Below, piece after piece: positions 43,426 to 53,265 of a stretch of DNA of 62,444 bases. Position 1 is the stretch's first letter. The number at the start of each line of letters is the position of its first letter. Under the pieces are notes generated by a model that saw only the letters and a program-made list of their open reading frames with translations, did not search any database and had not been told where the DNA came from. The translations under genes and the position numbers were made by a program. Source of the stretch: Nonomuraea deserti. GTDB taxonomy: Bacteria > Actinomycetota > Actinomycetes > Streptosporangiales > Streptosporangiaceae. The stretch covers positions 1 to 62,444 of the forward strand of contig NZ_SMKO01000030.1 in assembly GCF_004348685.1 (NCBI RefSeq), given 5' to 3'.

Positions 43426-46386
43426 TCAGGCGTAGAAGACGCGCTCCACCACCTTCCTGGCGCGGCGCGTCACGCGGCGGTAGTCGTCGAGGAAGTCCTC
43501 GGAGCCGTCCGGCGGGTAGCCGAGCGCCTGCGCGATCAGCCCGCGCTCCCCCGAGTCGCGCGGCACGCTGTCGCCCGGCCTGCCCTTGACCAGCATGATC
43601 GCGTCCCGGATGCGGGAGGCGAACCGCCACGCCTCGGCGAGCACCACCTCGTCCGCCTGGCCGAGCAGCCCTTCCGCCACGGCCGCGCGCAACGCCTCCA
43701 GCGTACGGGTGGTGCGCAGGGACGGCAGCGCGCCCGCGTGGCGCAGCTGCAGGAGCTGGGCCACCCACTCCACGTCGGACAGGCCGCCGGGGCCGAGCTT
43801 GGTGTGCAGGGCCGGGTCGGCGCCGCGCGGCAGACGTTCGGCCTCCATGCGGGCCTTGAGCCGCCTGATCTCCCTGACGGCGTCGTCGGGCAGGCCGTCC
43901 TGCGGGTAGCGCAGCTCGTCGATCATCGCGACGAACGCGGCGCCCAGCTCCGGGTCGCCGGCCGAGAACCTGGCCCGCAGCAGCGCCTGCGCCTCCCACG
44001 GCGACGACCAGCGCGCGTAGTAGGCGCGGTAGGAGGCCAGCGTGCGCACCAGCGGGCCCTGCCGCCCCTCCGGCCGCAGGTCGGGGTCGATGGCCAGCGG
44101 CGGGTCGGGGGCGGGCAGCGACAGCAGCCTGCGCAGCTCGTTGGCCACGGCGTGGGCGGCGTCGGTGGCCTCGCGCTCGTCCACCCCCGGCAGCGGCGAG
44201 TGCACGAACATGACGTCGGCGTCGCTGGCGTAGGAGCACTCCATGCCGCCGAGCCGGCCCATGGCGATGATCGCGAACGAGGTGAGCCGCGCGACCTTGC
44301 CGAGCGCGGCGTCGAGCGCGGCCTGGAGGGTCGCGTCGGTCAGCAGCGACAGCGCCGTGCCGACCGTCTCGATGTCGATGAGCCCGGAGATGTCGGCGAC
44401 GGCCGTACGGAACAACTCTTTGCGCCGCAGCGCCCGCACGGCCGCGACGGCGTTCCCCGGGTCGCCCGCGTGCCGCGACACCGCGGCGGACGCCTCGCCC
44501 AGCAGCGACTCCCGCGAGCGCACGGCCAGCTCCTCGTCCGAGCCCAGCATCGCCACCGCGTCGGGCGCGTGCATGAGCAGGCCGGTCGCGTAGCGGCTGG
44601 TGCCGAGCACGCGCGCCATCCTGGCCGCCACCGCCGTCTCGTCGCGCAGCAGCCGCAGATACCACGGCGTGCTGCCCAGCTTGTCGCTGACCTGCCGGAA
44701 GCCGAGCAGCGCCGCGTCCGGGTCGGGCGTGTCGGCGAACCAGCCGAGCATGACCGGCAGCAGCGTGCGCTGGATCGCGGCCCGCCTGGACACCCCCGTG
44801 GTCAGCGCGGCGATGTGGCGCAGCGCGCCGGTGGGGTCGTCGTAGCCGAGCGCCTCCAGCCTGGCCGCGGCGGCCGACGTCGACAGGCGCGCCTCCGACT
44901 CCGGCAGCCGGGCCACGGCCTGCAGCAGGGGGCGGTAGAACAGCTTCTCGTGCAGCCGCCGCGCCTCCATCGCGTGCCGCCGCCACCTGGCGGTGAACTC
45001 CCCGACCGGGTCGGCCTGCATGCCCAGTGCCCGGCCCAGCCTGCGCAGATCGGCCTCGTCCTCCGGCACGATGTGCGTACGCCGCAGCCGGTGCAGCTGC
45101 AGCAGGTGCTCGACCTGGCGCAGGAACGCGTACGCCTCCGCCAGGCCGCGCGAGTCGTCACGCCCGACGTAGCCGCCGCGGGAGAGGGCGGCCAGGGCGG
45201 GCAGCGTGCCCCGGCGGCGCAGCAGCGGGTCGAGCCTGCCGTGCACGAGCTGCAGCAGCTGCACCGCGAACTCGATGTCGCGCAACCCGCCAGGGCCCAG
45301 CTTGAGCTGGCGCTCGCCCTCGGCGCGCACATGCGCCTCCACCCGGCGGCGCATCGCCTGCACGTCCTCGACGAAGTGCTCGCGGGTGGCCGCCGACCAG
45401 ACCAGCTCGTTGACCGCCTCGACGTAGGCGGCGCCCAGCTCCAGGTCGCCGGCCACCGGCCGGGCCTTGAGCAGCGCCTGGAACTCCCACGTCTTCGCCC
45501 AGCGCCGGTAGTAGGCCAGGTGGCTGGCCAGCGTGCGCACCAGCGGCCCCGACCGGCCCTCCGGCCGCAGCCCGGCGTCCACCTCCCACAGCGAGCCCTC
45601 CGGGGTGGTCGTGGTGCAGGCCCGCATCATGAGCTGGGCCAGCCGGGTCGCCGAGCGCAGCGCCTTCTCCTCGTCGGCGCCCTCCCGCGGCTCGGCCACG
45701 AAGATCACGTCGACGTCGCTGATGTAGTTGAGCTCGCGGGCGCCGCACTTGCCCATGCCGATCACGGCCAGGCGGACGTCGGCGGCGTCGACCTCGGCCC
45801 GCGCGATGGCCAGCGCGGCCTCCAGCGCCGCGCCCGCCAGCTCGGACAGCTCCGCCATGACCTCCGCCAGCGTGGCCCGGCCGGTGAGGTCGCGCGCGGC
45901 CAGGTGCATCACCCTGCCCCGGTACGCCACCCGCAGCGCCGTCAGCGCGTCCGCACCCGATGCCGGCCCTTCCGGTGCCGCCCCGCCGGACCCCATGTCG
46001 CCGGCGCCCTGCCGGGGGGCGCCCGGATCGGCGCCGACCGCGCGGAGCAGCTCCTCGCGCGGGTTGCCCAGGCGGGGCTCGGCGAGCAGCGCCACCTGCT
46101 CCGGATGGCGTACCAGATGCTCGCCGAGCGCCGCGCTGACCCCGAGCACGGCGACGAGCCTGGCCCTCAGCTCGCCGTCGGCGCGGAGCCTGCCGGGCAC
46201 GGACGGATCCCGCTCGGCCAGGCGGGCCAGCGAGGCCAGCGCCTGGTCGGGGTCGGCCACGTCGACCAGCGACTCCAGCAGGTCGTCCAGATCGGCTCCG
46301 GCCTGGCCGACGAGCCTGGCCGCCCTGGCGCCGTCGGCGAAACCGAGCTTGGCGAGCCTGGCGGCGGTGGATTCGATCCTGGGCAC
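43426..46386 (-). CDS. glnE: Bifunctional glutamine synthetase adenylyltransferase / deadenylase
   Basis: 986 residues from GTG 46386, with GGAGGG directly upstream (close spacing). Two tandem nucleotidyltransferase domains are visible: the N-terminal one with NYISDVDVIFVAEP near residue 220 and the C-terminal one with YASDADVMFVHSP near 718, each carrying the D-x-D metal pair, and each followed by an accessory domain (GPGGLRDIEFAVQLLQ and GPGGLSDVEWVAQLLQ). It adds or removes AMP on the GlnA tyrosine, and GlnA is encoded 12 kb away in this window. Confidence 0.96.
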   Translation of the reverse strand: MPRIESTAARLAKLGFADGARAARLVGQAGADLDDLLESLVDVADPDQALASLARLAERDPSVPGRLRADGELRARLVAVLGVSAALGEHLVRHPEQVALLAEPRLGNPREELLRAVGADPGAPRQGAGDMGSGGAAPEGPASGADALTALRVAYRGRVMHLAARDLTGRATLAEVMAELSELAGAALEAALAIARAEVDAADVRLAVIGMGKCGARELNYISDVDVIFVAEPREGADEEKALRSATRLAQLMMRACTTTTPEGSLWEVDAGLRPEGRSGPLVRTLASHLAYYRRWAKTWEFQALLKARPVAGDLELGAAYVEAVNELVWSAATREHFVEDVQAMRRRVEAHVRAEGERQLKLGPGGLRDIEFAVQLLQLVHGRLDPLLRRRGTLPALAALSRGGYVGRDDSRGLAEAYAFLRQVEHLLQLHRLRRTHIVPEDEADLRRLGRALGMQADPVGEFTARWRRHAMEARRLHEKLFYRPLLQAVARLPESEARLSTSAAAARLEALGYDDPTGALRHIAALTTGVSRRAAIQRTLLPVMLGWFADTPDPDAALLGFRQVSDKLGSTPWYLRLLRDETAVAARMARVLGTSRYATGLLMHAPDAVAMLGSDEELAVRSRESLLGEASAAVSRHAGDPGNAVAAVRALRRKELFRTAVADISGLIDIETVGTALSLLTDATLQAALDAALGKVARLTSFAIIAMGRLGGMECSYASDADVMFVHSPLPGVDEREATDAAHAVANELRRLLSLPAPDPPLAIDPDLRPEGRQGPLVRTLASYRAYYARWSSPWEAQALLRARFSAGDPELGAAFVAMIDELRYPQDGLPDDAVREIRRLKARMEAERLPRGADPALHTKLGPGGLSDVEWVAQLLQLRHAGALPSLRTTRTLEALRAAVAEGLLGQADEVVLAEAWRFASRIRDAIMLVKGRPGDSVPRDSGERGLIAQALGYPPDGSEDFLDDYRRVTRRARKVVERVFYA

Positions 46387-46472
46387 CCCTCCATAGTGGC
46401 AGCTCGCCCGCCGCCGGCCGCAGAGGCCGGCGCGACGTCGCGGACCGATGCGTTCGGTGGCCGCGGCCCAGG

Positions 46473-47153
46473 TCAGCGGTGGGCGGTGCGGATCACGTCC
46501 GCGAACGACTCCGCCACCGGGCGCCACGTCGCGATGAGGGCGCTCTCGGCCGACTTGACCTCGGCGTTGAGCTCCTCGGCCCCCTCCAGGGCCGTCTCCC
46601 CGCTCCAGGACGCGAAGATCTCGGGGGTGGCCTCCGGGTGGAACTGCACCGCCCAGGCGGCATCCCCGAGCCGGTAGGCCTGGTGAGGGTACGGCGAGCC
46701 GGTCATCAACGGCACCGCGCCGTCGGGCGGCCGCGTGATGACGTCCTGGTGGAACTGCACGGCCACGGCCGTGCAGATGCCGGTGAAGAGCCGGTCGGAG
46801 GCGGCGTCGGGCAGGGCGACCACCTCGCGGGCGCCCACTTCGAGCCCGTACGCGCCGCGCTCGACCGCGCCGCCGCAGGCCATGGTCAGCAGCTGCGCCC
46901 CCAGGCAGATCGCCAGCGTCGGCGTGCCCTCCTCGACCGCCCGCAGCAGCAGGTCGCGGGTGGCGGGTTGCCAGGGGCTGCGCTCGTCCTCCCATGCGGC
47001 CGCCGCGCCACCGAGCACGATCAGCCCGTCACCCGGGCGTACGGGAACCTCATCGCCCAGGTACGGCCGCACGACGTCGAAGTCCAGCCCCAGCCATTCG
47101 CCCAGATATCCGAGCCCGGCCTCGGCCTCGTGCTCGATGACGGTAACGCTCAT
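46473..47153 (-). CDS. Class I glutamine amidotransferase-like protein
   Basis: 226 residues. The catalytic triad is in place: Cys in AICLGAQLLT, and His and Glu in VQFHPEATPE. It is a stand-alone GATase1 domain of the type often found next to glnE in actinomycetes and annotated as GMP-synthase-like; it lacks a synthetase partner. It may hydrolyse glutamine or a gamma-glutamyl compound. It reads toward glnE, with 86 bases between. Confidence 0.88.
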   Translation of the reverse strand: MSVTVIEHEAEAGLGYLGEWLGLDFDVVRPYLGDEVPVRPGDGLIVLGGAAAAWEDERSPWQPATRDLLLRAVEEGTPTLAICLGAQLLTMACGGAVERGAYGLEVGAREVVALPDAASDRLFTGICTAVAVQFHQDVITRPPDGAVPLMTGSPYPHQAYRLGDAAWAVQFHPEATPEIFASWSGETALEGAEELNAEVKSAESALIATWRPVAESFADVIRTAHR

Positions 47154-47348
47154 ATCGGCCCATTATCCGGAAATTTCCGAGCAAGTCGCTACATCCCGGG
47201 CGGAGCCCGGCCACGCCGGCGGGGGCCGCCGGCATCCCGCGGCGGACCGCCACCCGCAATCGGGCGTATCCGGCCGACAGGCACATACGCCACGTTTGAT
47301 GGCCAAGCCACCTGTGCATATCGGGTCTGAGCATCGAAAGGGGAACTC

Positions 47349-48524
47349 GTGAAGATCGTCGCCCTCGAGACCATCCGGCCCGCCGTACAGCCCAACCTGC
47401 TGTTCGTCCGCCTGCACACCGACACCGGACTGACCGGGCTCGGCGAGGCGTTCTTCGGAGCGCTGACGGTGGAGGCGTACCTGCACGAGAGCGTCGCCCC
47501 CGTCCTGCTCGGCCTGGCCGGTCCCACGCCGGAACGGGTCGCCCGCCTGCTCACCCCGTACACCGGCTACCAGGGCTCCGGCGCCGAGACGCGCGGCAAC
47601 GGCGCGGTCGATCTCGCCCTCTGGGACCTGCTCGGCCAGGCCGCCGGGCTGCCGCTCGTCGACCTGCTCGGCGGCGCCGTCCACGACGGCATGCCCATCT
47701 ACAACACCTGCGCGGGCCCCGGGTACATCGCCACCTCGGCCCGGCAGGAGACCGGCAACTGGGGCCTGGCCACCGGCCGCTACGAGGACCTGAACGCCTT
47801 TCTCACCGACCCGGCCCGGCTCGCCCGCGACCTGCGCGAGCAGGGGATCGGCGGCATGAAGGTATGGCCGTTCGACGCCGCGGCCGAGCGTACGGGCGGC
47901 GCCGGCATCTCCCAGGCCGACCTGGACCGGGGGCTCGAGGTGATCGCCGCGATCCGGGAGGAGGCCGGCCCGGACATGAAGCTGATGGTCGAGCTGCACG
48001 GCCTGTGGAGCCGGCCGGCCGCCGAGACGATCCTGGCCGCGCTGGAGCCGTACCGGCCGTTCTGGGTGGAGGACCCGCTGCGCTCCGACGCGGCCGACGC
48101 CTACGCCCGCCTCGCCTCCCCCGTGCCGATCGCGGCCGGGGAGACGTGCGTCGGCCGGCGCGGCTTCAAGCCGCTGCTGGACTCGGGCGCCGTCGACGTC
48201 CTCACCCTCGACGTCCAGTGGACCGGCGGCCTGACCGAGGCCCGCAAGGTGGCCTCCCTCGCCGACGCCTACGGCGTGCCGGTGGCGCCGCACGACTGCA
48301 CCGGGCCCGCCACGCTGGCGGGCTGCGTGCACTTCGTGTGCGGCCAGCCCAACGGGCTCATCCAGGAGACGGTCAGGGCCTTCCTGCACACCTGGTACGA
48401 CGAGCTCGTGACGGGGTTGCCCGTCATCGAGAACGGCGTCGTCACGCCGGGCCGCGAGCCCGGTCACGGCGTACGGCTGCGCGAGGGCGACCTGGCCGCG
48501 CAGCGGCGCTTCTCCCGCTTGTGA
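47349..48524 (+). CDS. Enolase-superfamily dehydratase (mandelate racemase/GalD-like)
   Basis: 391 residues from GTG, with AAAGGGGA 5 bases upstream. An N-terminal capping domain (GLTGLGEAFFGALTVEAYLHE) and a TIM barrel with metal ligands in KLMVELHG, FWVEDPL and GETCVGRRG. The Glu-x-His arrangement in VELHG resembles the mannonate/galactonate dehydratase group, where the histidine is a second catalytic base; the later VAPHDCTGP supplies the other His. It probably dehydrates a sugar acid; the exact substrate is unknown. Confidence 0.88.
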   Translation: MKIVALETIRPAVQPNLLFVRLHTDTGLTGLGEAFFGALTVEAYLHESVAPVLLGLAGPTPERVARLLTPYTGYQGSGAETRGNGAVDLALWDLLGQAAGLPLVDLLGGAVHDGMPIYNTCAGPGYIATSARQETGNWGLATGRYEDLNAFLTDPARLARDLREQGIGGMKVWPFDAAAERTGGAGISQADLDRGLEVIAAIREEAGPDMKLMVELHGLWSRPAAETILAALEPYRPFWVEDPLRSDAADAYARLASPVPIAAGETCVGRRGFKPLLDSGAVDVLTLDVQWTGGLTEARKVASLADAYGVPVAPHDCTGPATLAGCVHFVCGQPNGLIQETVRAFLHTWYDELVTGLPVIENGVVTPGREPGHGVRLREGDLAAQRRFSRL

Positions 48525-48700
48525 CGGCGATCCCCCTCAGGCGGGCCGCGCGCCGGCCCGAACCCTGACCGGCATCCCGCCGGCCGCCGCGCCGACCCGG
48601 TGGTCGCCGCGCCCATCGGGCCTTGCGGTCCTCCCCGGATGTGTCGTTGGCGAGGATCCGTCGCCTTGAGGGTGGGGCGACCGCCGGTGACGGCGCGGTG

Positions 48701-49414
48701 TCAGCGTGGAGCGATCCAGGTGGCGCGGGCCGCGGCCACCAGGGTGCCGTCGTCCTCGTAGATGGCGCTCTGCCCGAACATCTTGCGCCCGTCGCGGCCG
48801 GTCGGGCGGGCCACCACGGAGTAGCGGGCGCCGGGGTGGACCGGCCGGTGGATCTGCACGCCGAGCCGCCCGAGCAGCGCGGTCTCGCCCGGGCCGAAGT
48901 GGGCCCAGCCGGTGATGCAGTCGAGCACCGCCCCGACGATCGAGGCGGGAACACCTTCCTCGCCCGTCACGTTGAACGGCACCCGCCATCCGGCGGCCAC
49001 CATGTCGGTGCCCTCCACGGGCCCGGGGAAGATGCGCAGGCCGTCGCCGGGCTCGCGCATGCCGCAGGCGAAGCACTCGGCGAACGGGTGCGCCCGCAGG
49101 CCGACGAATCCCGCCTCGGCGCGGGCGGCGTCGGTGAACGGCACGAAGCCGGGCCCCTCCAGGTCTTCGGCCACGGGGATCGCCTCGACCAGGAGCCGGT
49201 CGCCGTGGGAGAGGGAGACGGAGTTGGCCACGTGTTCGAGGCGCAGCTCGGTCTCCAGCGGGGTGGGAGCGTGGAGTGTGACTTCGACGGCTGGTCGGCC
49301 ACCGTTCAGAGCCTCCGCCATGGTGCCCGCTATCCAGCCGCCGTTGGCGACCCCCACCGGGCCACGGAAGCGCTCGGGAACGGTCAGCACGGTCTGCAAG
49401 GCAGCCGTCGTCAT
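48701..49414 (-). CDS. Acyl-CoA thioesterase-like hotdog protein
   Basis: 237 residues with two hotdog-like halves: GPVGVANGGWIAGTMAEAL in the first and EGVPASIVGAVLDCITGWAHFG in the second, plus the AECFACGMREPGDGLRIFPG motif shared with PaaI-like proteins annotated as hypothetical thioesterases. It likely acts on a CoA thioester, but substrate and catalysis are not established from the sequence. Stands alone on the minus strand. Confidence 0.7.
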   Translation of the reverse strand: MTTAALQTVLTVPERFRGPVGVANGGWIAGTMAEALNGGRPAVEVTLHAPTPLETELRLEHVANSVSLSHGDRLLVEAIPVAEDLEGPGFVPFTDAARAEAGFVGLRAHPFAECFACGMREPGDGLRIFPGPVEGTDMVAAGWRVPFNVTGEEGVPASIVGAVLDCITGWAHFGPGETALLGRLGVQIHRPVHPGARYSVVARPTGRDGRKMFGQSAIYEDDGTLVAAARATWIAPR

Positions 49415-49806
49415 GCCACACCCTCCTACATCGCCGCATATGGCGAAAAGTCCGTAATTGTCAATAGAAGCAGGCCGATTTTACCCAGACTCCCGATTCC
49501 CGCAGATGCCGGGGGTCTCGCGGCTGATCGACATGACCTACAACGCCTCGATGAGGTCCGTTGCTTCCCGCCCGTCGCGCGGCCATGCCTGCCATCACGC
49601 CTACCACGGGACCGTAGGCGCCCCACATCGCGCGGACGTGAGCCGGGGGTGAGAAGCAACGAAAATCGGCCTCACTCCGAACCGCTGCCGGGAGTGAGGC
49701 CGATCAAGGCGTCAGGCAGTACCCTATCCCGGCTCCTCCGGGTCCCGCGACCAATCCGCCGATACCGGCCTAGAGCCACAGGCGGTCATGCCATCAGACT
49801 GTCGGG
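49415..49806. other. 392-base gene-free stretch with an orphan 14-bp hairpin
   Basis: No supported gene was found here. A perfect stem (49665-49678 with 49691-49704; arm ATCGGCCTCACTCC, 12-base loop) resembles a terminator, with an A-run before it (a T-run for minus-strand transcripts), but no gene ends nearby. It may be left from a lost gene. Confidence 0.5.
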
Positions 49807-50604
49807 ATGGATCGGCTGACCTCATGGGAGCGCCGCACGAGCACGGCACTTCTCACCATTGGCACCGCGTTTCTCCTCAGCTGGGCGATCCCCATCGTCT
49901 TGCCCGGCCTTCCGCCCGTCGTGGACCAGGGGTTCTGGTACCTCCAGGTCTGCACCTATCTCCTGTTCACCGCGGACTACCTGATCCGCGTCTACCTGGC
50001 CCCCCGCCGCACACGGTTCGTCCTCAGGAACATCCCCTCGCTCCTGGTCGTCCTGCTCCCCCTCCTGCGCCCGCTCTGGCTGCTGCGCGCGCTGCTGCTC
50101 CTGCAGATCGTGGCGGAACGGATCCAGCTCCCGCTGCGGCTACGCGCGGTCGTGTACGTGAGCGGCACCGCCGTCTTCCTGGCCCTGGTCGGCAGCATCG
50201 CCGTGCTGGGCGCGGAGCGTGACAACCCGGCCAGCAACATCCAGACGATCGGCGACGCCCTGTGGTGGTCGCTCACCACGATGACCACCGTCGGGTACGG
50301 CGACCGCTTCCCCGTCACCGCCGAGGGCAGGCTGGTGGCGTCGGGGCTGATGCTGGCGGGGATCGCCCTGCTCGGTGTGGTCACCGCGGCCATCGCGTCC
50401 TGGTTCGTCGAGCGGTTCGAGCGCAACGCCGCCAGGGAGCGGCGTACCGAGGCCGACGTGGCCCAGATCCTCTCCGAGATCAACGAGCTACGCGGGGCGG
50501 TGGACGAGCTGGCCGGCCTCCGTACCGTCCTGGCCGGCATCGGCGACGACCAGGCCCGGCTGCACGACCGGCTGGATGCCCTGACCACGCGCCTGGCCCG
50601 CTGA
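49807..50604 (+). CDS. Voltage-gated-type potassium channel subunit
   Basis: 265 residues. The pore loop and selectivity filter read LTTMTTVGYGDRFPVT (about 158-173), preceded by helices including an S4-like segment rich in Leu/Arg (VLLPLLRPLWLLRALLLLQ) and followed by an inner helix and a C-terminal coiled coil (EINELRGAVDELAGLRTVL). It has the six-helix Ion_trans layout and is expected to tetramerise in the membrane. Its stop lies 51 bases before the IS5-b left end. Confidence 0.93.
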   Translation: MDRLTSWERRTSTALLTIGTAFLLSWAIPIVLPGLPPVVDQGFWYLQVCTYLLFTADYLIRVYLAPRRTRFVLRNIPSLLVVLLPLLRPLWLLRALLLLQIVAERIQLPLRLRAVVYVSGTAVFLALVGSIAVLGAERDNPASNIQTIGDALWWSLTTMTTVGYGDRFPVTAEGRLVASGLMLAGIALLGVVTAAIASWFVERFERNAARERRTEADVAQILSEINELRGAVDELAGLRTVLAGIGDDQARLHDRLDALTTRLAR

Positions 50605-50674
50605 TGCCGGCCCGGCCGCGGGCGCGCGCCACGGCCCGGCTTCGACGAGTCTCTAAGAGCCTGCTGACGAAGGC

Positions 50675-51331
50675 TTAAGCCCTCGTGGGCATGGGGCCAT
50701 AGAGGGCTGGTCCGATCTTGTTGATGTAACCCTGGTGGGACCATTGGGACAGCTGGACGCGGAAGCTGTTGACGTTCTCGATCCCGAGGATGGCGGCCAG
50801 CTCGGCCCCTTTCCAGGCCCGCCAGGGCTGGGCGGCCAGGATTTCCAGCACCTTGCCGCGCCGGTCGGTACTGGACAGCTCCGGAAGCGGTGGCGGGTCG
50901 CTCCAGCGGCCATGGGGCGGTTGTCCTGCCAGTTCGCGGGTCAGGCGGCGGGTCATCTGGTGCACGGTGGCCCACCAGATCATGGCTTCGTGGTGTTCGG
51001 GCTTGCGTTCGTAGATCCGCACCAGCCGGCGGTAACGAGTGAGCCAGGCGAATGTTCGTTCTGCCACCCACCTACGCGGCAACACGACGAAACCGCGCAG
51101 GTCATCGGAGCGCTTGACGATCGTGACGGTCAGGTGGAGCACGTCGCGCGCCCAGGCGAGCAGGCGTCCGGCGTAGCCGCCGTCCGCCCACACCAGCGCG
51201 ATGGTGAACTTCGTCCGTAGCCGGGCCAGTAACGGGTGTGCGCCGTCACGGTCTTGAACCGACGCGGCGGTAACGATCACGCGCAACAGCAGCCCGAGCG
51301 TGTCGACCGCGATATGCCGTTTGCGACCGTT
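50675..51331 (-). pseudogene. IS5-b transposase, C-terminal half
   Basis: From NGRKRHIAVDTLG onward, with the second catalytic Asp in VWADGGYAG and the catalytic Glu in RRWVAERTFAWLTRYRRL. After the DDE core there is an extra ~65-residue winged-helix-like domain (DRRGKVLEILAAQPWRAWKGAELAAIL region), unusual for short IS5 transposases. The frame stays open a few codons into the inserted transposon, to 51355, which could give a spurious ATG start. Confidence 0.88.
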
Positions 51332-51416
51332 ATCTTGAGCTCTTGAAATGATCATGCGGTTGACCTGGCGTCAGCGAGAGAGACGGTGTTCTCGACGAAC
51401 GTGTCCGGCCTCCTGC

Positions 51417-51863
51417 TCAACACGGTCCGATCGTTTTCGAGGATTTTCTGTTCGGCGTGTCGTGGTTGCCGGGTTCGCCGAGGACGTCGCGTGTTCGGCG
51501 CTCGCCGAGTGCGTGGGCCAGGGCGTCGCGGAGCTGTCGATTCTCCTGTTCAAGGGTGCGGGTGCGTGCCATGGCGATCTCAAGGCGTCGCAGGAGCGAG
51601 GCCTCAGAGCTGCGTTGACGGTCCGGCGGTGACGGATTGGCGGGTCGCGGTGAGCGTTCGCGGAGCCGTCGTATTTCGGCTCGAAGGTCGTCTTGGGCGT
51701 AGAGCCACGAGCGGGAGACGCGGGCCTCGCGGCTGACGGTGTCGAAGTTGATCGGCTTGCCGGTGGCGTCCATGCGGCGGAGTGCAGCGAGGGCTCGTCG
51801 GCGGGTGTCTTCGGTGCGTTGCCGAGCGGCGGCGATGAGGTGGCGAGTGTTGTCAGCTCGCAT
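51417..51863 (-). CDS. tnpC: DUF6262 / TnpC-like transposition accessory protein
   Basis: 148 residues: an N-terminal helical region (TRRRALAALRRMDATGKPINFDTVSREARVSRSWLYA) that looks like a helix-turn-helix, then a coiled coil (about 85-120, LEIAMARTRTLEQENRQLRD). This matches DUF6262, found beside paired tyrosine recombinases and equivalent to TnpC of Tn554, which influences transposition frequency and orientation. It is the only gene of the transposon that looks intact. Its ATG overlaps the end of the tnpB remnant by 11 bases. Confidence 0.8.
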   Translation of the reverse strand: MRADNTRHLIAAARQRTEDTRRRALAALRRMDATGKPINFDTVSREARVSRSWLYAQDDLRAEIRRLRERSPRPANPSPPDRQRSSEASLLRRLEIAMARTRTLEQENRQLRDALAHALGERRTRDVLGEPGNHDTPNRKSSKTIGPC

Positions 51864-52065
51864 CGGCTGCCCCTGGGGCGGGTTCGTCTTTCTCGATCTC
51901 GCCGATCATGCGGTCCAAGTTGGTGAGGACCTGCTGGTTCATCTCCACGACGCGGACCTGGCCCTTGTCCTGGGAGATGTCGATGAGGGTGAGGGTCCGT
52001 TGGCGCTGCTGGCGCAACTCAGGGAGGAACTCGGGGCCGGTGATGAAGACCGGGCAGGTCAGGCC
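51853..52065 (-). pseudogene. tnpB: tnpB C-terminal tail, detached from the rest of the gene
   Basis: Reads LTCPVFITGPEFLPELRQQRQ through VVEMNQQVLTNLDRMIGEIE and stops just inside tnpC. In intact relatives this tail follows directly after the C-P-H-A-N-A-C motif, which here sits at about 54330. The 2.26 kb between them (52066-54327) is therefore inserted cargo. Confidence 0.82.
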
Positions 52066-52116
52066 CCGTTGACTGATCGAACCGCGTTGATTGTGCAGTT
52101 CAGGGCACTCTCACTC

Positions 52117-52758
52117 ATGCGCACCATCTACGCCGTCACCCACCCGGAGGCGACGCACCACGTCGAGGGGATCGTCGGCGGCTGGCATGATTCGCATCTG
52201 ACGCCAGCCGGCCTCAGCGCGGCGGCCTCCATTGCCCAGGCGCTGCGGGCCCAGATCCCGGACGGCGCCGATGTGGAGCTATTCTCCTCAGATCTGCAGC
52301 GCACCCGGCAAACAGCCGAGAAGGTTGGCGAGCTGTTCGGCGTGACACCGATCCTGGACCGCAGACTGCGGGAGAAATCCTACGGAGAGGCGGAGGGAAG
52401 GCCACAGGAGTGGCTGGACCAGCGATTCGTCCAGCCGCCGGTTGCCGGGGAGCGGTTGGAACACGACGAGGGCGTGGAGGGCGCCGAGACCAAGGCAGCG
52501 TTGGTGCAGCGCATCTACGCGGCCATGGACGAGATCTTGCAGCGCCCCTGCGAACACCAGATCATCGTGACGCACGGTGGCTCCCTGACAGTTGTCGTGG
52601 CGTCCTGGATCAAGATGCCGATCAAGGCGGTCGGCCACGCCTATTTCCGGGCGCCATCCGGCAGCATCACCACGCTGCACGAAGACGACTTCTACTACAA
52701 CCGCCAGGTCGTCAATCTCGGTGACACCCGCCATCTCGACTCCGCCGAAGCCGGCTGA
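52117..52758 (+). CDS. Histidine phosphatase family protein (phosphoglycerate-mutase-like)
   Basis: 213 residues. The motif normally R-H-G-E reads VTHPEATHH, keeping the phospho-accepting His; then GGWHDSHLTPAG, FSSDLQRTRQTAE (the S-x-L-x-R-x-x-Q/E-T-A block) and VTHGGSL with the second catalytic His. Likely a small-molecule or protein phosphatase. It is the first cargo gene within the split tnpB and is transcribed opposite to the transposon genes. Substrate unknown. Confidence 0.88.
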   Translation: MRTIYAVTHPEATHHVEGIVGGWHDSHLTPAGLSAAASIAQALRAQIPDGADVELFSSDLQRTRQTAEKVGELFGVTPILDRRLREKSYGEAEGRPQEWLDQRFVQPPVAGERLEHDEGVEGAETKAALVQRIYAAMDEILQRPCEHQIIVTHGGSLTVVVASWIKMPIKAVGHAYFRAPSGSITTLHEDDFYYNRQVVNLGDTRHLDSAEAG

Positions 52759-52992
52759 CCTCTACCTGGCAGGCTTCGACGGCTAACGAGGTGACGTGCC
52801 ACCGCTGAGCAGACTCCGGCCTATGAGGCTTCGCCAACCCACAAGAGCCGGGCGCCCGCGACACGCCGAGCGGCAGGCCATCAAAGACTCTCACGGTCAC
52901 GTTCAGCACCTCACAGATTCTCGATGACCTTGAACCTCCTTCAAGATCAGTTCGGTTAAGCTTGTGTCAGGTGTTCACTCCTCAGGCCGGAT

Positions 52993-53199
52993 CCTGCCCA
53001 ACGCATCCGCATCGAGGAGATCCGCGACAACCTCATCGCCCGCATCGCCGAAGCCGAACGCGAAGGCTGGCTCGGCGAGGTCGAAGGACTCTAGGTCAGC
53101 CTGGCTGGCGCCGAGGAAAAGCTCCGCCAGCTCGATCGGCGCCACGGGCAGCATATGGCCGTGGACCTTGGCATCCCCACCACGCGCGGTGATCGATAA
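52993..53199 (+). pseudogene. Relic of a recombinase C-terminus
   Basis: In one frame the sequence reads RIEEIRDNLIARIAEAEREG, WLGEVEGL, a TAG stop at 53092-53094, then VSLAGAEEKLRQLDRR and a stop at 53197. This resembles the coiled C-terminal tail of a resolvase-type or integrase-type recombinase. No start or catalytic part is present. The rest of the 52759-53265 gap shows nothing else recognisable. Confidence 0.5.
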
Positions 53200-53265
53200 G
53201 CTCCACGAAGGTGCGCTGCCACATGGCCCTCAACCAAGATCGAGAACAAGTTCAAGAAGTGTGCA

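Noticed and set aside
43738..46677. 979-codon open frame on the plus strand
   Set aside because: It lies opposite glnE and encodes a low-complexity Arg/Gln/Gly-rich sequence without domains.
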